Shown piece by piece: positions 26,088 through 40,600 of a stretch of DNA of 64,000 nt. Made by a program: the position numbers and the translations under genes. The DNA is taken from positions 24,219,819 to 24,283,818 of the forward strand of contig NW_024881316.1 in the NCBI RefSeq assembly GCF_018691265.1. Reading direction: 5' to 3'. The notes below the pieces were generated by a model. It was given only the letters and a program-made list of their open reading frames with translations. It was not told the origin of the DNA and did not search any database. Source of the DNA: Tyto alba (taxonomy: Eukaryota; Chordata; Aves; Strigiformes; Tytonidae). How positions within the stretch are numbered: the stretch's first letter is position 1; each line of letters begins with the position of its first letter.

Positions 26088-29000
26088 TGACTAGTACAGA
26101 ACCCTGTGCTTGATACTTATACAAGTGAAAAAAATGTAAAAACACCAGGACATATTACCATGTTTTAAATTGAATTTTAGTTCTTTTCAGGAAAACTGGA
26201 TAGAAGCAGTGAATACATAGTTAATTTTTAATCAAGATGACTTCTAGAATAGTACAAATATTTACAGTAGTTTATGAGATCCCACACTGTGTGTGGCCGT
26301 TCTATTATGTGTTTTATTTATCTGAATCCTTACTTTTCATTTGTCAAGTTAGTTCTGTTATGAACATGGAGCCAAATCTGAATTCACCATAAGAATTTTT
26401 TAGCAATAGCACTTTTTTATTTTTTCCTTGTTTAACATCTGTTAAGTTATGGATGACTTTATCTTGTTCCAAGACTTTGTGGTGAATGGCAGTCTGCCAG
26501 ATCCTCTGAATCTAATGCAAATTTCCTTATTTGTTACATATGTTAAATTTGTTGTAGTTACTTTTTTTTCATCAACTGTATTAAAACCTAATTATATGAA
26601 GCAACTGAAAATTGGCAAGGTTTTCAACCATCATTCAGGATAATAGTAGTGTAGAAGGAGCTAAATTTTTGTCCAAGATCTCATCAAACAATTTGATTTT
26701 TTATTCTATAGTCTATGAATTTACATTCTCACTTATAAGTCACGGGTTTTTGAGGATAATAATATTCTGCTAGGCTAATTGCACAAAGGAAACCACTTAT
26801 AATTTTTTTCTGTGCTCTGCTGGTAATGATACTGTTCTTTTACATGTATTAGTTCAGCAAGATGCCAGTGAACTGCACTGTTATTTTTAGATTAATAATG
26901 GACAAATACAAAGAAGAGCCTTATCCTATCTATAAGCTGTTCAAATGTGCCATGAAAATATTGTCATTTTTTTAGCCTGAAACATCAGTACTGTTATTGA
27001 TTGTTTGTCTAGGATCCTTCTGTAATTCTCTGTGTACTTAACCTTGATCTATATTTTTTCTGAACGTAATGTGTTAACATGAAAATCTAAAACCCTGGAC
27101 TATGATCTTTTTCTATCTCCATTCTCCATTTTCCTCCAAAATATGAAAGGTTGGAAAAAGGTAAGATGAAAGAAAGTGAAAGATAACATGTAAAGAAGGA
27201 AAAGGCTGAATCATTTTTGTCTGAAACTCAACTCTGCCAAGTTACAGCTGAGTCTCAGTTTGCCTTTGAAATTCTGAAACGAATGTTTTTAGCCAGTGTT
27301 GTAGTTTAGAATTGGCACATCTTAAGAAAGTCAAACTCTGCATGCCAGGTAACTCAAAGCTATAAATTTGATATAAAACCCCTATCCTGTTTCTGCTGTA
27401 ATGATAGTCAAAACTAATGTAAGCTACATTGTTCCACTCTTCTCATGGTAACACTCAAAGAGTAAGCAAAGAAATGTGTTCAGGTGAGGCAGGAAATATC
27501 TTGCCTATCAATCCAAAACACTAAATTGCACCCCTTCCTGTGGTACCTAATAAGACTTTCAGGTACTTTTAAAGATGTGAACACCCTGATTTTCTTGACC
27601 TGCTCTGGGTGCATAGTTGGATCACAGCAGAAAATACTCTGTCCTCATTTTCCCATGTTTCAGCTGGGGCTTTGTTATTTAGCAGCCACTATCGCTCATA
27701 TATCAAAACATGAACTTTAATAAAACCAGATCTTGAACCATTCACAGATTTAAAAATTCTGTAATGAATTAGATCCAATGAAGAAGTAAGGAATCTGCAG
27801 CAGTATTTAGGCTGAACTTAGTGTAATAATTAGTAGTTAAGCCTAAATGAGATGCCAGAATTGACATCCTAAAGACTCCCTGATTCAAGTGCCATTTACC
27901 CCTGCAGGTGACTAGCCACACTGTAATACTTTTTTGTTTAACAGTGAATTTCCTCATATATTTAACAGTAATTTCCTCTTTAGTTTGCTTCTGTGCAGGC
28001 ACAGAATTAGCTCATTTAGAGCCAAAATCTGCAGTTCTCATGTAGGGCCTGATGAATTTTCTTCCACCCAAGATCCTGTGAACATGTTTAACCAACAAGT
28101 AAGATTGAGGCTCTCAAAGAATGAAAGTGAAGTCACCCCTTGAAAAAAAGTAGTTGTGATACAAACAATCTTTTAAATATTAGCATGAATGTTGGACTAA
28201 ACAACTGATCTGAGATTACCTTGCTACTGAGACGGGAGATTCAGATGCACATTTTATGGCATCCTAATCAATGGATCTAACCACCTGGCTATATTCAGAA
28301 CTGAAAAAGAACGTGCTTTCTAGCAAATTCAGATGAGGTTGTGCCACTGGGCACAACTACTTACTGAGACCAGTAGGATCACAAGAAAAAAAGTCTCTGA
28401 AACAGATTATTTTTTTTCCTTGAAGATGGTGGAGAGAGCTTCAGCTGTAGGCCAAGTTAGGAACTGAACTGATACTGTCCACTTTTCTGATAAGTATACT
28501 AACTACAACACCTTAGATAAAAGTGAGTGGTTTCCCTACTACCACAACTTTTGTGTTAAATAAAATACTTATATAGAGCGTAGACTATAGAATAAAAGAA
28601 CTAGCTCTGCTCAGTTCTTTGGGAGTTCTAGACGTCTGTGTTCCTAAGTACCATGAAGGATTGCTGCCTCTGGTGCCAAGAGACGCTTGCAGTCTGGAGG
28701 AATTTTCAGATATGCCTCTGCATAGTGCATCCTAGGCTTCTCAGCACCTGGGCTGTCAAGTTCAAAATTCTAAAGCTCTTAACTCTCCCTCTGAACTGAT
28801 ACAGGGTACCTATTAAATCGCAGGGATGAACAACCTGAAATGCCTCAGTTCTTTATTGGGTCTGTTTTAGAAACTACCTGGGAGCTTGTGGAGAGTTCTA
28901 AATGCAGGTCTGCTATTCTGTAATGATGTGAGCATTGGAAAAGATGAGCCATCACATCTGGAGCCCGTTCTTCACTCGCACGTTCAGCTTCAGCCACATA

Positions 29001-29598
29001 GTGAGTTATAGTAATCCAGGGTGGAGGTCACCAACAAATAGATTGTTTGTCAGGATCGTTACAAGGGAGGAAGAAACATAAAGCCAGATTCAAAAAACCC
29101 CCAGTGTTTATGTGCCAAAAGTGCCACCTGGGATGAATTTAGGCCTGTGGGTCCAGGTGAGCAATCCCCATAAAATCCTTCTTTACTTGTAGTGTGACTG
29201 AGGATCCTGAGACATCTCATGTTCTCGCTACTAAAATTTGTTAGGCACATAAAGTGCTGCTGCTCTGCTTTCCTAGGTGGGCATTATTTTAACATTTTAA
29301 CTGCACAGAGCATTTTAATGCCCAATCTTTGGCTTCACAAAATAGGTGTATATTGCCCTTAAGATCAAGGGCTAATCCAGTAGCTATTCCATGAGCATGC
29401 ATCACTCACATTGGCAGCATTGAATTCCACACATAATAAAGCAGCTGAGACTACATCCCTTCAAAACCATGGCAAGTCATGAGATAGTGCTACTGCTCTC
29501 CAGTGCTTCTGACTTTCTAAATATTTATGCTTATATTCAGAGTGACCCATTGCTAGTGGTGCCTGCAGGTGTTCTTATTACTATGTCATTATAAAAAT

Positions 29599-29628
29599 TA
29601 TATATATAAATATATATATATATATATT
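29599..29628. repeat. TA dinucleotide repeat
   Basis: Nearly pure TA run with two interruptions, in the intergenic region. Confidence 0.9.
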
Positions 29629-32600
29629 TGTTCAAAGGTATCAGGAAAAAGCAACAGAATGCTGAATATCATGATTACACTGTTGGAATGTGAGGACATG
29701 CTGTCTCCCTGTCTGTTTTGCTAATGATCCGCCGTAAATGCTGAAAAGGGGCTAACGTAAACTCTGAGAGCATGTGGGAGAGAAGTAGTAGTTACTGACT
29801 GCCTTCAGCAAGTATTGTGGGACACAAATTAGTTGTACCAAGATACTTACTTCTATGCTTTGGAGACTTTCTTCTGTATCTCACTGTATCACAGTCACTG
29901 CAGAGATCTCACAGAACAATATGGGATCATCCTACTTGTGCCATGGCCGTGGAGTATGTAAACTGGAGTTCCCAGGGCAGTCTTTGGTCTGTGAAGGTTC
30001 AACAGTGAACCAATGTGATATTGCTGGAATTTTCTTTAATACTTCTACAGTATTTTTTCCTGTGTTGTTGGCAATAGCTAGTAAGTCAAATAGTGGCTTC
30101 TTTGGCTGGTCAAGATACTATGTTATTCTAAAGGTATGGCTGGTGTGCTTTTTTGAAGGAGAATGATCAATGCCATTAGTAATGGGCATAATTGTTCTTC
30201 AGTGCCTTTCACAAAACAACAATGACATGAATCCTGTGCATGGATAGTGCTAATGCCTTACAGCAGCAGCTTCCTTTGTAGTTTAAACTTTGATGTATTA
30301 GGGCAACTTGGCTCTGGACCAGCACTTTAATGTTTCATTTTCATGTATAACCAGAGTTTATGGAAATAGGAAGTGAATATTCTGTTCTTGTGAATAAGTC
30401 CAGAGAGGCTTTGGCTAATTTTTCTTTCTTAATAGCGTCATTTGAGTTCATAAAACTTTTATTATTGTAATAAGGAGTCACAAAATGAAGACTGCAAGTC
30501 TGTGAGGTAAAATTCCCATGTTTGGGATCAGTGGTGGTGAAATGAAACACTACTTGTCCAAAGAGTTAGTTAAAGGTATAAGATCTGCCTATTTTTCATG
30601 GAGTTATTTTTAAGGGGTAGAAATATTGTTTAATTACTGTGACACTGAATTTTTCTGCGATTTCTCAGATTACCTTAAGTTCTCTTTATGGACTGTGAAG
30701 TGTTTAGAGAACTGACTGAACAAAACAATCAGTTTGGAGAAGAGAATGAACTTGTTTTCCAGTTCTTGACTTCCTGATCAATGCTTTTTGTTATGCTATA
30801 TTTCTGAAGATTATTTTCCTCTACAGTCCTTCTTTAATGCAGTGTTGATCTTCATTGCTGCAATAACACAGCATGCAGAAGGACTACAGCCAAAGTCAAC
30901 TTAGACCTTTGAAACTGATGTCAAAGAGATGATATGTTTGTTAAGGAATTGTCATGTATCCTCTTGGTTAAATGCATTTGTGATTTTGCAATATGTGGTG
31001 GTGTTAAAGCTGAAATAAAATCTATCTCAGTGTTTATTGAAACTGATATGCTTATGTATTACTACAGATTCAGCAGCTCTGACTAACCGGCTCACACATA
31101 CTGCGTTAGCAAATATAAGCTGTCACTCTGACACGTATGCCTGTGTTGACTTTGTTACCTTGTAATCCATTTGGAGTGCATTTTCTTAGGATTACCTTTT
31201 TATCAGTTGTTCCTGTGTGCTTTTACAGATGACAAATCTCTTCTAAGTTACTAGGGAAACATTTCTTCCCTCCATTAACTAAACATTAAAAGCTACAGCC
31301 AGGAATGGAGGTAGGAGGTGAAAAATTCAATGAGGCACTATCTAACTTCAGATGTTCTGCTGCAGAGTAGAAATCTGTGCCCTCCTACACACTTCATGGG
31401 AGACTGAATGACTTCAGCATGTGGTCTGAAACATCAGCATGTTGATCAAAGAACTTTCTTGGAAAAGGCAACAGTAAAATTCCCTACTCCATGCTACCAT
31501 TGAAATGCCTCAGCGTGAGCTGCAGTTAGTTATCTTCAGCTTGAATCCAACAGTTAGTATTTTTCCTGGTGGAAGGATACCCACAGTAATTTTTCTGAGA
31601 GAACTGAATGGTGTTCACACTTTTAAGGCACCCTCTTGGGGATGGCATTGGTGCTGCTTCCAGCCATCATCTGTGCTGCTAGCTTGAGCTGACACTGAGC
31701 TCAGAGTACCAGGATGGGATTCCCACAAGAGCCTGAAAAGGCCGAGCCCATGCCTGTCTCTCCAAGCAGCCCATTCTCTCACCTCACAAACAGGTGATAC
31801 AGCTGAGGAAAATCTTCCTTTCGAAAAATTCAAGACTCACTGTGGCAATACAGGAGGAGTGGAGACTTGGACTTTACAGTCTTGTAGCTTCAATAATGCA
31901 TAAGGAACAGCTAGTAGTGCATATTTCTCTCAAAAACTCCTTACACATTTAATTTGAAACAAGCTTTAAATAAACTGCATAAACAATCTTAAAAGAAAAA
32001 GCTTGAATCCAATATTCCCCCTTTCAAATGAGAGTGCTGTAAGGCTAAAATGTATGCCTTCTCCTAGCCCAATCAGTCTTCATTTCTTCACTTTGCAATG
32101 TCCTAGCTGCAATGGAAGAAGGATGGATGCTACATCCTTACCCAGAATGACCTATGTCCTAGGAATCCCAAGTCATCAGTGAAACTTAATTTTACTCATC
32201 TGGGAATTAGGTGCAGATATTTCCACTTCAGGGGAAAAGATTTTAATGATGAAGCTCTTACAAAGGTACTACTTCTTCTTCCATCATGAAACTGTTTCAT
32301 GAAGCAGGTAGTCTAATCATGGTCACTTGAACACGGCAGAAATTCCTTTATTTAATAATTAATGACTAGATACAGTTGGCAGAATACAGTGTCACTATGA
32401 AATATGAATGAAAAGAATATATTTTACATGTATAATGGAGGAAATGTACTTTTTCCTTAAGCATGAAAATCAGCTCTAATGAAGAGAGCCTGTAAAATTA
32501 CAGAAGCAACACAACAGCCACTAAATATCTCTCTGTCTTTCAGAGTGACTCACACACTTACCCTGAGTCAAATACATTTTACATACACGTGTGTGTGTAT

Positions 32601-33067
32601 GTGTCTCAGCACATATACGAGTAGAGTTACTAATAACTCAGATAATTAGAAGACAAAAAGTTTATAAGAGAAAGTTACAAGAGATGTTTTTATGACTGAG
32701 GTTTATTTAAGTCTGAATATAAATGGATCTCTTCAAATTTTGTGACATAGAGGCTTCATCATTTCATCATTGTTTTTTGAAGTCAGACTGAAAATCAACA
32801 CAGGGTTCACTTCATATGTATATTTCCTATATAATTTTTTTTTTTTATCCAACACTGATAAGAACATATTCTCAATAGTATTTTCAGTTTGAACTTTTTC
32901 CTCTTCACAGTTTTAAGATAAAGACTATTCATATAATACTTTCAAAATACCTTCATGGTGGGAGGTAAACTAAATGCTTCAAATCACTGGACTGATAAAA
33001 GAGATTGTTTTGATTAACAAACTAACCAACTTCACACTTTTCTGTGGTTTTTTTTTTTTTGTCCAAA

Positions 33068-33130
33068 GGCTGATTTAGTAATGAGATTGTATTTAGTAAT
33101 GCTGACTTAGTAACGAGATGTATTTGATTG
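33068..33130. repeat. Imperfect tandem duplication of about 32 bp
   Basis: Two copies share the pattern GCTGA-T/C-TTAGTAA-T/C-GAGAT followed by GTATTT. They differ by a few substitutions and a short indel. Probably a local slippage duplication. Confidence 0.7.
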
Positions 33131-34525
33131 CAAAGCAAGAGGAATTTTTGGTTTTATGCAGATCCTAAAGTAGGAAAAAATGCATTTTGTAATATTTGTT
33201 AAAGATTTTTAAAACTCTCCCTAATATAATTACACACCTAAGATTTTGATCTCACAGTAAGTCGTTTCACAAACTACCAAAGCCAGAAGAAAAGTCACAT
33301 TGAAGAATAGATATTCCTGCTCCTCTGATCACATCATAAATTTCTAGCCCTAGGTCTGAATCAGCCAGGGTCAAAACTGGAGCTGAATTCAGTGGAACCA
33401 GTATTTCATTCCTGATCCTATTTGTTGTGTGAGTTATGTTTAGTGGGAATTCAAACAAAATTCAAATTAATAAAATTCAAAATATCAATTTATCAGATGC
33501 TATCAAAACAAAACAATACATATGCTACTCATGGTAACAGTTGTATAAGAAATGCCAGTCCATTTTCCTGTGCTGACAAGACCCAGATTGTTACAGATAC
33601 AACAAAGGCAACTATTTGTTAGTATATAGAAGCTTAAATCTAGCAAAGCAACTCAGCTACAGGGAGAAATCCAGAACTCATAGCCAGAAAGTGGGATCCA
33701 GAGTGGTGTGTTAGGGACCATGGCTCCCAGTACAGTGCACGGGGAGAATTAAGCACTTCGGGTATTGCCTGGAGACAATGAATAGGAAACACAGATGGTG
33801 AGACAGGTTGTAACTTCTCTCTAGAGAAGTAGGCACTTCAGTCTCAAGCAAGTGGCTCTCTTCACTGGGCATTCAGACCACAAAATGCTTTCTAAAATTA
33901 CTGTATTCAAATTGGCAAGGCTCACTCATTTCTTTTTGAACATACTGGGGGAGAAAGAAAAAACAGCTTCAGCAACATACTGAGGTCAAGGCATTATAGT
34001 TAAAGCAAGATAGTCAAGAGTTTAATTCCTCTTTGTACTGAACGGGTTGTAATCCCGATCTCCTCCTACCCCACCAAGTGCTCCACCATCAAACTACAGG
34101 CAGCCTACCTGTGCCTGCTGCCTTATAAATATTGCATCAGGTACTTGGTACCTGGGAACCTAGTGTACAAAACTACCGCATATGTACTTTTTAACACCTC
34201 TATAAAATGCTTCTGAATGTATTTTTTTCCTTTCTGCCAGATGAGTTCAGATCAGAAGGGTTGGGTTTCAAAGATTGCCACTGCTAGGCAGATTCATGCT
34301 GATACAACATTTATACCATTGTCATGTCCATCTAAAGATGTGGGAAATGTGCAGCTCAGGACAGGTATGTGAACCTACGCAAATGCGAGAGAGCACAGTT
34401 CTACCTTGGTTTTTTTTTTTTTTTTTTAGCTTGTTAAAGGTTTAATATGTGTTAATAAATATAAAAATCTTTTTTATGCTCAACTACAAAATTCAATAAT
34501 TTATAGTAGTTTTTCTAATATATAT

Positions 34526-34531
34526 TTTATT
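34526..34531 (-). terminator. Candidate GFRAL polyadenylation signal
   Basis: AATAAA on the - strand, 64 bases beyond the GFRAL stop codon, in AT-rich sequence. This would give a very short 3' UTR. Other downstream signals cannot be excluded. Confidence 0.45.
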
Positions 34532-34595
34532 ATCGCATATGTACAACAGGCTGGCTTTCAAGAATAGCCTTAAAAAGCATAAGCAACAGAGTAGT

Positions 34596-34683
34596 TCATC
34601 TGTGGCTTTTATAATGGACCATAAATGTTTCAGAAGAATGATCTGTCGAGGTACTTCTTGACTCACGTTTTGTTCTGCAGGCT
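34596..34683 (-). CDS. GFRAL: GFRAL coding exon 11 (cytoplasmic tail and stop)
   Basis: The acceptor is TTTGTTTTCAG; the phase fits the preceding AG to make arginine. The exon encodes 28 residues rich in R, K, S and T and then TGA at 34598-34596. The length and basic/Ser-rich character fit the short mammalian tail, but residue similarity is low, so this rests on splice fit and composition. A GTGAGT inside the exon (AAACGTGAGTC) is a possible cryptic donor. Confidence 0.72.
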
Positions 34684-37600
34684 CTGAAAACAAAGAATGT
34701 GCATGTATTTAACAGTAAACTATATGGCTTTTGGTTTGAACTTTGGCTTAATTGAAATCAGTGGCAAAATTCCCCTCTTTTTATGATGAACACTGTGGTA
34801 TAAAATAATTCCCTTCATCATTATTAATGTACTGTTCTTTCTTCCATCCCCTCTATTCTTTAAATCTGAGTTTTATTTATATGCTGATATTCCTGTAACT
34901 GCAAACCTAAAGAGAAAGCCTCTGTTCCCATATATCTTTGACTTGCCTTTTGCATTTTTCTGCATGATTCCTCTTTGATCTGCCTCTGAATTTAATAATG
35001 AAATTTGACTCAATATCCCTCCCACTGTATATAGCTCCTGCTACATCATGTTCTGTTACCTATCATCTGACAGTGTAATTCTTGAAATCTGGCCATTTAA
35101 TTTGGTCCAAGAAAATGTATCATTTAAGAAAAGGCCGTGTTCATTTGGCTAAGTGAATGCACATTTCTGTTTTCTTACCAAGCACTGGTGTATGGGCAGT
35201 TTCTCATACTGTGTGTGTGGGAATGTTTACAGAATCCTATCAGCAAAAATGGAATTTGGCAAGATTATTAACTACAATAGCAGCATTCACAGTTAGGTTT
35301 CTAAATATGTTATAATGCTGAATATTCTCATTTCCTTTCTGCATTACCTCTGCCTGCTACAGGGCTAGGAAGGTAGCCTTGCAGAATTTTTGAATTCAGA
35401 TTTCACCTTCCCCTGCCATGGGACAGGAAATGAAACCTCCTGCAGCCTGGAATCTCTGCATGAATGGAGGGCATTGTAGATATGTGTCGTATTTCACTCG
35501 TTCTTGCTGACACCCACAATGTCAGTTCTTTCCATCACTGGGGCATGCTGGACTGTTTTTAAAGACAATCACAGTGCCAACCTCTCAACTAAGTCAAAAC
35601 ATTTTATTCTCTGCTTTTCCAATTTCCTAGAGCCAGTGATTAATATGCCTATCAAATTACCTGATCTTTAGGAGAGTCGACAAGACTATTCCTAGGATGA
35701 GAACTACGCAGGAGGAATAGGCAATAATGTAGACTTTTTCACCTATAAGTAAAAAACAGAAAGCAGACATAAAACATTTACTTCCTCGGTAGTAAGAATC
35801 AGATTTGAGATCTGAATTGCAATGCATATATATGAAAGCTTAATTAGCAATCGACTCTGACATCAGTAATTAAAAGAGGGAAAAAGACCCATGTGGCATG
35901 CCAATGGTAGGAATAACTCTTCCTTCACCAGTTGGTGCAAAATAATTTTCAGAGTCCTTTTAGTAAATACCAGCTCCAATAGCACTGCATATGTGTAGCA
36001 CTGCCTTTTACTCTGTTCCACTCCAGGGGAACTGCAACAGCTTGTTACTCCGAATTGTGTTTTGGAGTACTTTCCCCATTGATTTTAAGGTGTTAATTTT
36101 ATTCTGTGTATCAGAGGAGACCTGGCTCTTGCTTACTTGCTAGACCTTTTTTCCTTTTTCACATATTACCATAATTGCAATGTGCAGCAATACTTGATCT
36201 AGAATCAAATTAATGTAAAATGGGATCTAGTGTTGCTTCTGGGCTCCATGCCCATGGAGTTTCCTCTTTCTCTTAGGCTTCTCACCAAGAAGTCACTTAG
36301 GCAGTTTCTGTGCTAAAAATTCCAACTCTTGAAAAACTGGGAGTTGTTTCAACTTCTGTTTTCCAAATGAGGAGAAACTTATTTTTCCTGAAGGAGTGAA
36401 TCCATCAGTTTTGGTCAAACATTCAGAAGGAAAAATTTCAGCTGAGAATGTAACAATCCCACAACCTGGGATGGAGAGCTTAGACGACTTGACAAGAGGA
36501 CTCAAATCCAGAGCCGCAAGCATAAAACATAAGACCTTTCTGTTACTTTCCTGTTGCACTGATTCTATCATGTTTATACAACTAAGTAAGTTTTGTTTAG
36601 ACAGGAACTCAAATGCAGAGTGGCAAATAAGGCCTTAGCTGTTCCCAAGGTGTTCTACCTTACATAGTGAAATATTCACTGAAGAGATGGAGTCCCAGCC
36701 CCCCCACCAGGCTGCTTACCTGGGCTGTGAGAAGGCAAAATTCTTGTCTCTGAAACAGTTATCAGTTATTACATATTGTGTGTTTGTGCATATGGACACA
36801 CAGACCCTAAATAAGACATTTTTGTATATACTACATATATGCAACAAATGCAGTCTATAGCATAATGCAAACAAAGGCGGTATAAATACTGGAGCAGCTC
36901 CAGTAAGAAAGAGTGAATATATATATTTTACCATGAGGGGACAAGTGAGCAAGAGCTGATCAGGGTGTTGGACCTACCTGGTTTTTATTATTATCACTTT
37001 TTCTCAAAAATATCCCCAAATCAAGTTTTCCAATAAAATAAAAATGAACACAATGACTGAACCATCACAAGTTGCACAGAGCAAACATACCACTTATGCA
37101 GCAAGCTACTGAAAAATATTTAATGTGGTGAATTTTTGAAGGAAGAAGGGCAAGATCTGTCTTAGTCTTGGTTCAGGACTGCTAATATCATACACTAAAA
37201 ATATATCAGCAGTTGGCTCTCCTCTCAAGTTACATTCCCTTAAGATGATGAGTTCTAGAAAGAGAAAAATTTTAGTCTTTTTTGCTCTTTCTCAATGTTG
37301 ATTGTTCACTCATTTTTTAAAACTTTCTACAACTGCAGGGGCAGTTGTAGAGGCAAGAGTTTCCTAGTTTTTTGAAGTGGAAAGTGAAGTTCACACATAT
37401 CTAAAGCAAAAGGAATTTTTTTTAAGTACATCAATTACCACAAAACTAGGAAAATTAAGAGCAACGGTCATGGATGGTTAAGAATAGGCTAATATTTCAC
37501 CAAAATATTATTTTTATTGAAAGAGTTGGGAGAAAAAGTCCAATTTTGATAAATCAAAACACTCTGAAATGATCAAATTAAACAAAAATGGTGTTTGGTT

Positions 37601-40600
37601 TTTTTTGTTTGTTTTTTTTTTTTTTTTTTTCAAAATCCTATAAAATGCTATGGTTCTGGTGAACTACTTGCTGGTAAAAGATATTGATTATAACATTTTC
37701 TGTTCTATGGGGAACACAAGAAAGATGTTAATGATGAGATCATGCTAGAAGCTATATATTTTCTCCTGCCTTCTGAGAAATAAGGCTAGGAGAGGGCAAA
37801 ATTTTGTGGCTGAAGAGCTAATTCTTCATTTTAGGTATTCTTTCTGGTTTAACTACTTGAATGTGCTTATTCATCTTCCCTTAAAAATGTTGTTGAGATG
37901 TGTACTTCTCAAGTGTTCTCCTCTTCTTTAAAAATCAAAAGAAGCATTTTATATAAATTTTCACTATTAATCTATATCCGATCAGTTCTTGAAATGTGAA
38001 ATAGTGCTAGGGAAGTTAAGAAATATAGATATGAAATTTTGGCTCTGTTCATCCCAAATCTTATCCATGAAAACTACTAGAATCCACATTTAAATTCCTG
38101 TATGTCATGATATTGATTCTCTGAACATGAACTAAATAACAAGTTAAGGCTTAAAAAGCAGTGCCCTAAACAAAGAATAAAAACCCTAACTGAATTTAGG
38201 CACAACAACCTTGGCTCTCATCTTATGTGCCCATTTACAGCTCACTGTAGAGCAGACAGATCAGTCACAAGCATTAGAAACACAGTTAAAAGTTAGAATA
38301 AGTTCCTATTCTTATCAGAAATGGTAACAAATGTAGTGTACATAACACGCCTATGTCATTACCCTTCTGAGGAACAGCTGTCCCTATTTCAGTACTTCAA
38401 CTGATTGAGGTACAGAAGAGCAAGCCTGGTTTGGGTTTTCTGACTGGATGAGTACAACGATCTTGCACGTACCATGGAGAAAAGCACACGCAGCGTCTGA
38501 GCACCCGTAATAGGGGGTGGCTAAAGGACGAGATGTCTCCAGCTCAGTCCTGCGGACAGTGAATCGACATGAGCAGAGAACAGTCGTTTCCACTGCGAGG
38601 GGAGGGGCTGGCAGGGCTGCTGTGGGGGGCCTGTGGGGTGGCCTGTAGCCATGGGGAGCTTGTGGACCTCCTCACCTTGGGGCAGGTCTGTAGCAGGGCC
38701 ACCATGGCCGCGTGGTACACGCCTTGCCCTTCGTGGGATGGGCTGCAAACCTCAGGAACACAACGACTGGGGCAGCAGGCACCACTGAAGTGCTAGCCAG
38801 AGCTCTCTTTATGGACACACGGACATTTCCAGTGACGAAGTTTGGTAGAGGATAGCCGTGGGCTCAGCAGCTGGAACAATTAGTGGGATTACACTCATGT
38901 AAATCCACCTGTTTATGTGTACCTAGTGAAATGGCTGTGAATATTCATCGGACAGATTAATTCCAGCTGGTGCTCAGAGATTTCTTGGCTACCCGCATCT
39001 CGTCACAGGTTTTTTTCTACGTTTATAAAACAATCAGACTGACAATGTTTCATACCTTACAAATTAAAGTTGCTGGAGCTGAACTAATCTCAGTTCCCAC
39101 AGCAGCTGGTATAATTATAGATAAACCCTGCTAATTACCGGTTTATCTAGATTCTCACACAACAAAACTCCTCAGTGGGAAATATATGGTAACTCTACAG
39201 TTTAAGATGAAATTAGATTAATGTCAACAGTTTGGGGTCAATCCCAGTTTTTTTGTATTTCACAAGGACAGGATAAGAGTTCTGTATTTCTACCTTTCTC
39301 TTCCAGCCAAAAAATACTTTCGCTCCAAAGCTGTATGCTGATGAAAGTAAATGCTTATCTTCACAGATGAGTAATTTTTCAAATTAAAGTGTGGGAAACA
39401 ATCTTTTAAATTATGTGGATCTTTAAAATCATGGAGATAATTTGCATAAGATAAAGTCAAAACCACACTCAGAGTGCATAGCTAGGTAGGCAATAAAAAT
39501 ATTTTTGAAGCTTGGAGAATTTTTGTTCGATTTAGCGTTTCTTGATGTTATTCCCAAAATGACATAAAATTCTGGCCCCATCTAAGTTTACAGCAAAAGT
39601 CTCATTAAGTTAGGACTCTGCCCACATCACATCTTGTTAACAGGGTTGTAGCAGCCCACAGACAACTGGGCTGGCCTTTACCCTCCTGGGTGTGTGAATG
39701 AGTGTAAATCCAGTCGAGATTTTTAAACAATACTGTTATCACACCAAAAGCTGGAATACTATTCTTCCAACTAAACAGGGTTATATTTATTTGCAAATAT
39801 ATATGAATATATGTATATAGATTTAGATTTGTTATTTATTATGAAAGACTCCTTTTATTAAAGTCAGTCTTACCCAATGGCATGATTTGCAATGCCACTG
39901 AATAGAATGGAGAAATCTTACTGTTTTTTCAACAGTACGTGTTTTTTTAATTGTAAAATTAAGAAAGGGTTAAAGAAATACTGAGTTTATTCTGAGCATG
40001 TTCATCTGTAGACAGTCATTAGTTTGGACTGGTGAAAGACATCCTTGTATCTTTCAATGACAAACTAAATAAAGGATTCTTCTGAGATTTTGATGTAAGA
40101 ACAAGACATTGGCAAATTCTGTCTCCTGCTTTCCAAGCAGAAAATAGCCAAGAAGCAAATATCTTCAGATATCTTCATACACACAAAAGGCCATATTTGA
40201 CAACTTAGCCATTTTGCCTCTGCACCCTGGGATTCTTCTTGGGATTTAATTTCAGTAAAGATAAATATTTTGTAAAGATGATAGCTCCCTTTGCAGCCTG
40301 AGTAATGCACATTTACTAGCATATGAATCTAGGATACTGGGTTAGATTTTTGGCAGTGGGATTTATGAAACAATTTGCAATATGGTTTTTATCATCAGGT
40401 ATATACCCTGAATCAAATTCTTCTCCTTGGCCTGGCTTCTTATGAGACATTTACAGCTTAGAGATTTCCCAGCTAGTGGACATGACAGCTCCAATAGAAG
40501 GAATATTTTATTGTATGGTTTAGGCTGGTCAGCATTCTTTTTATTTTTCTAAGGCTATCCAAAATTCTGTTAAGAGTTCAAGGACAGGTTTCTGGAAATT

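Larger units (their letters stand above)
26088..34525. other. Intergenic region between the convergent 3' ends of HMGCLL1 and GFRAL
   Basis: About 8.4 kb of AT-rich sequence with a TA tract at 29599-29628, a GT tract near 32588, poly-T near 32836 and 33047, and an imperfect 32-base tandem repeat at 33068-33130. No gene or transposon was recognised. A further AATAAA at about 31014 could serve a longer HMGCLL1 transcript. Confidence 0.6.
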
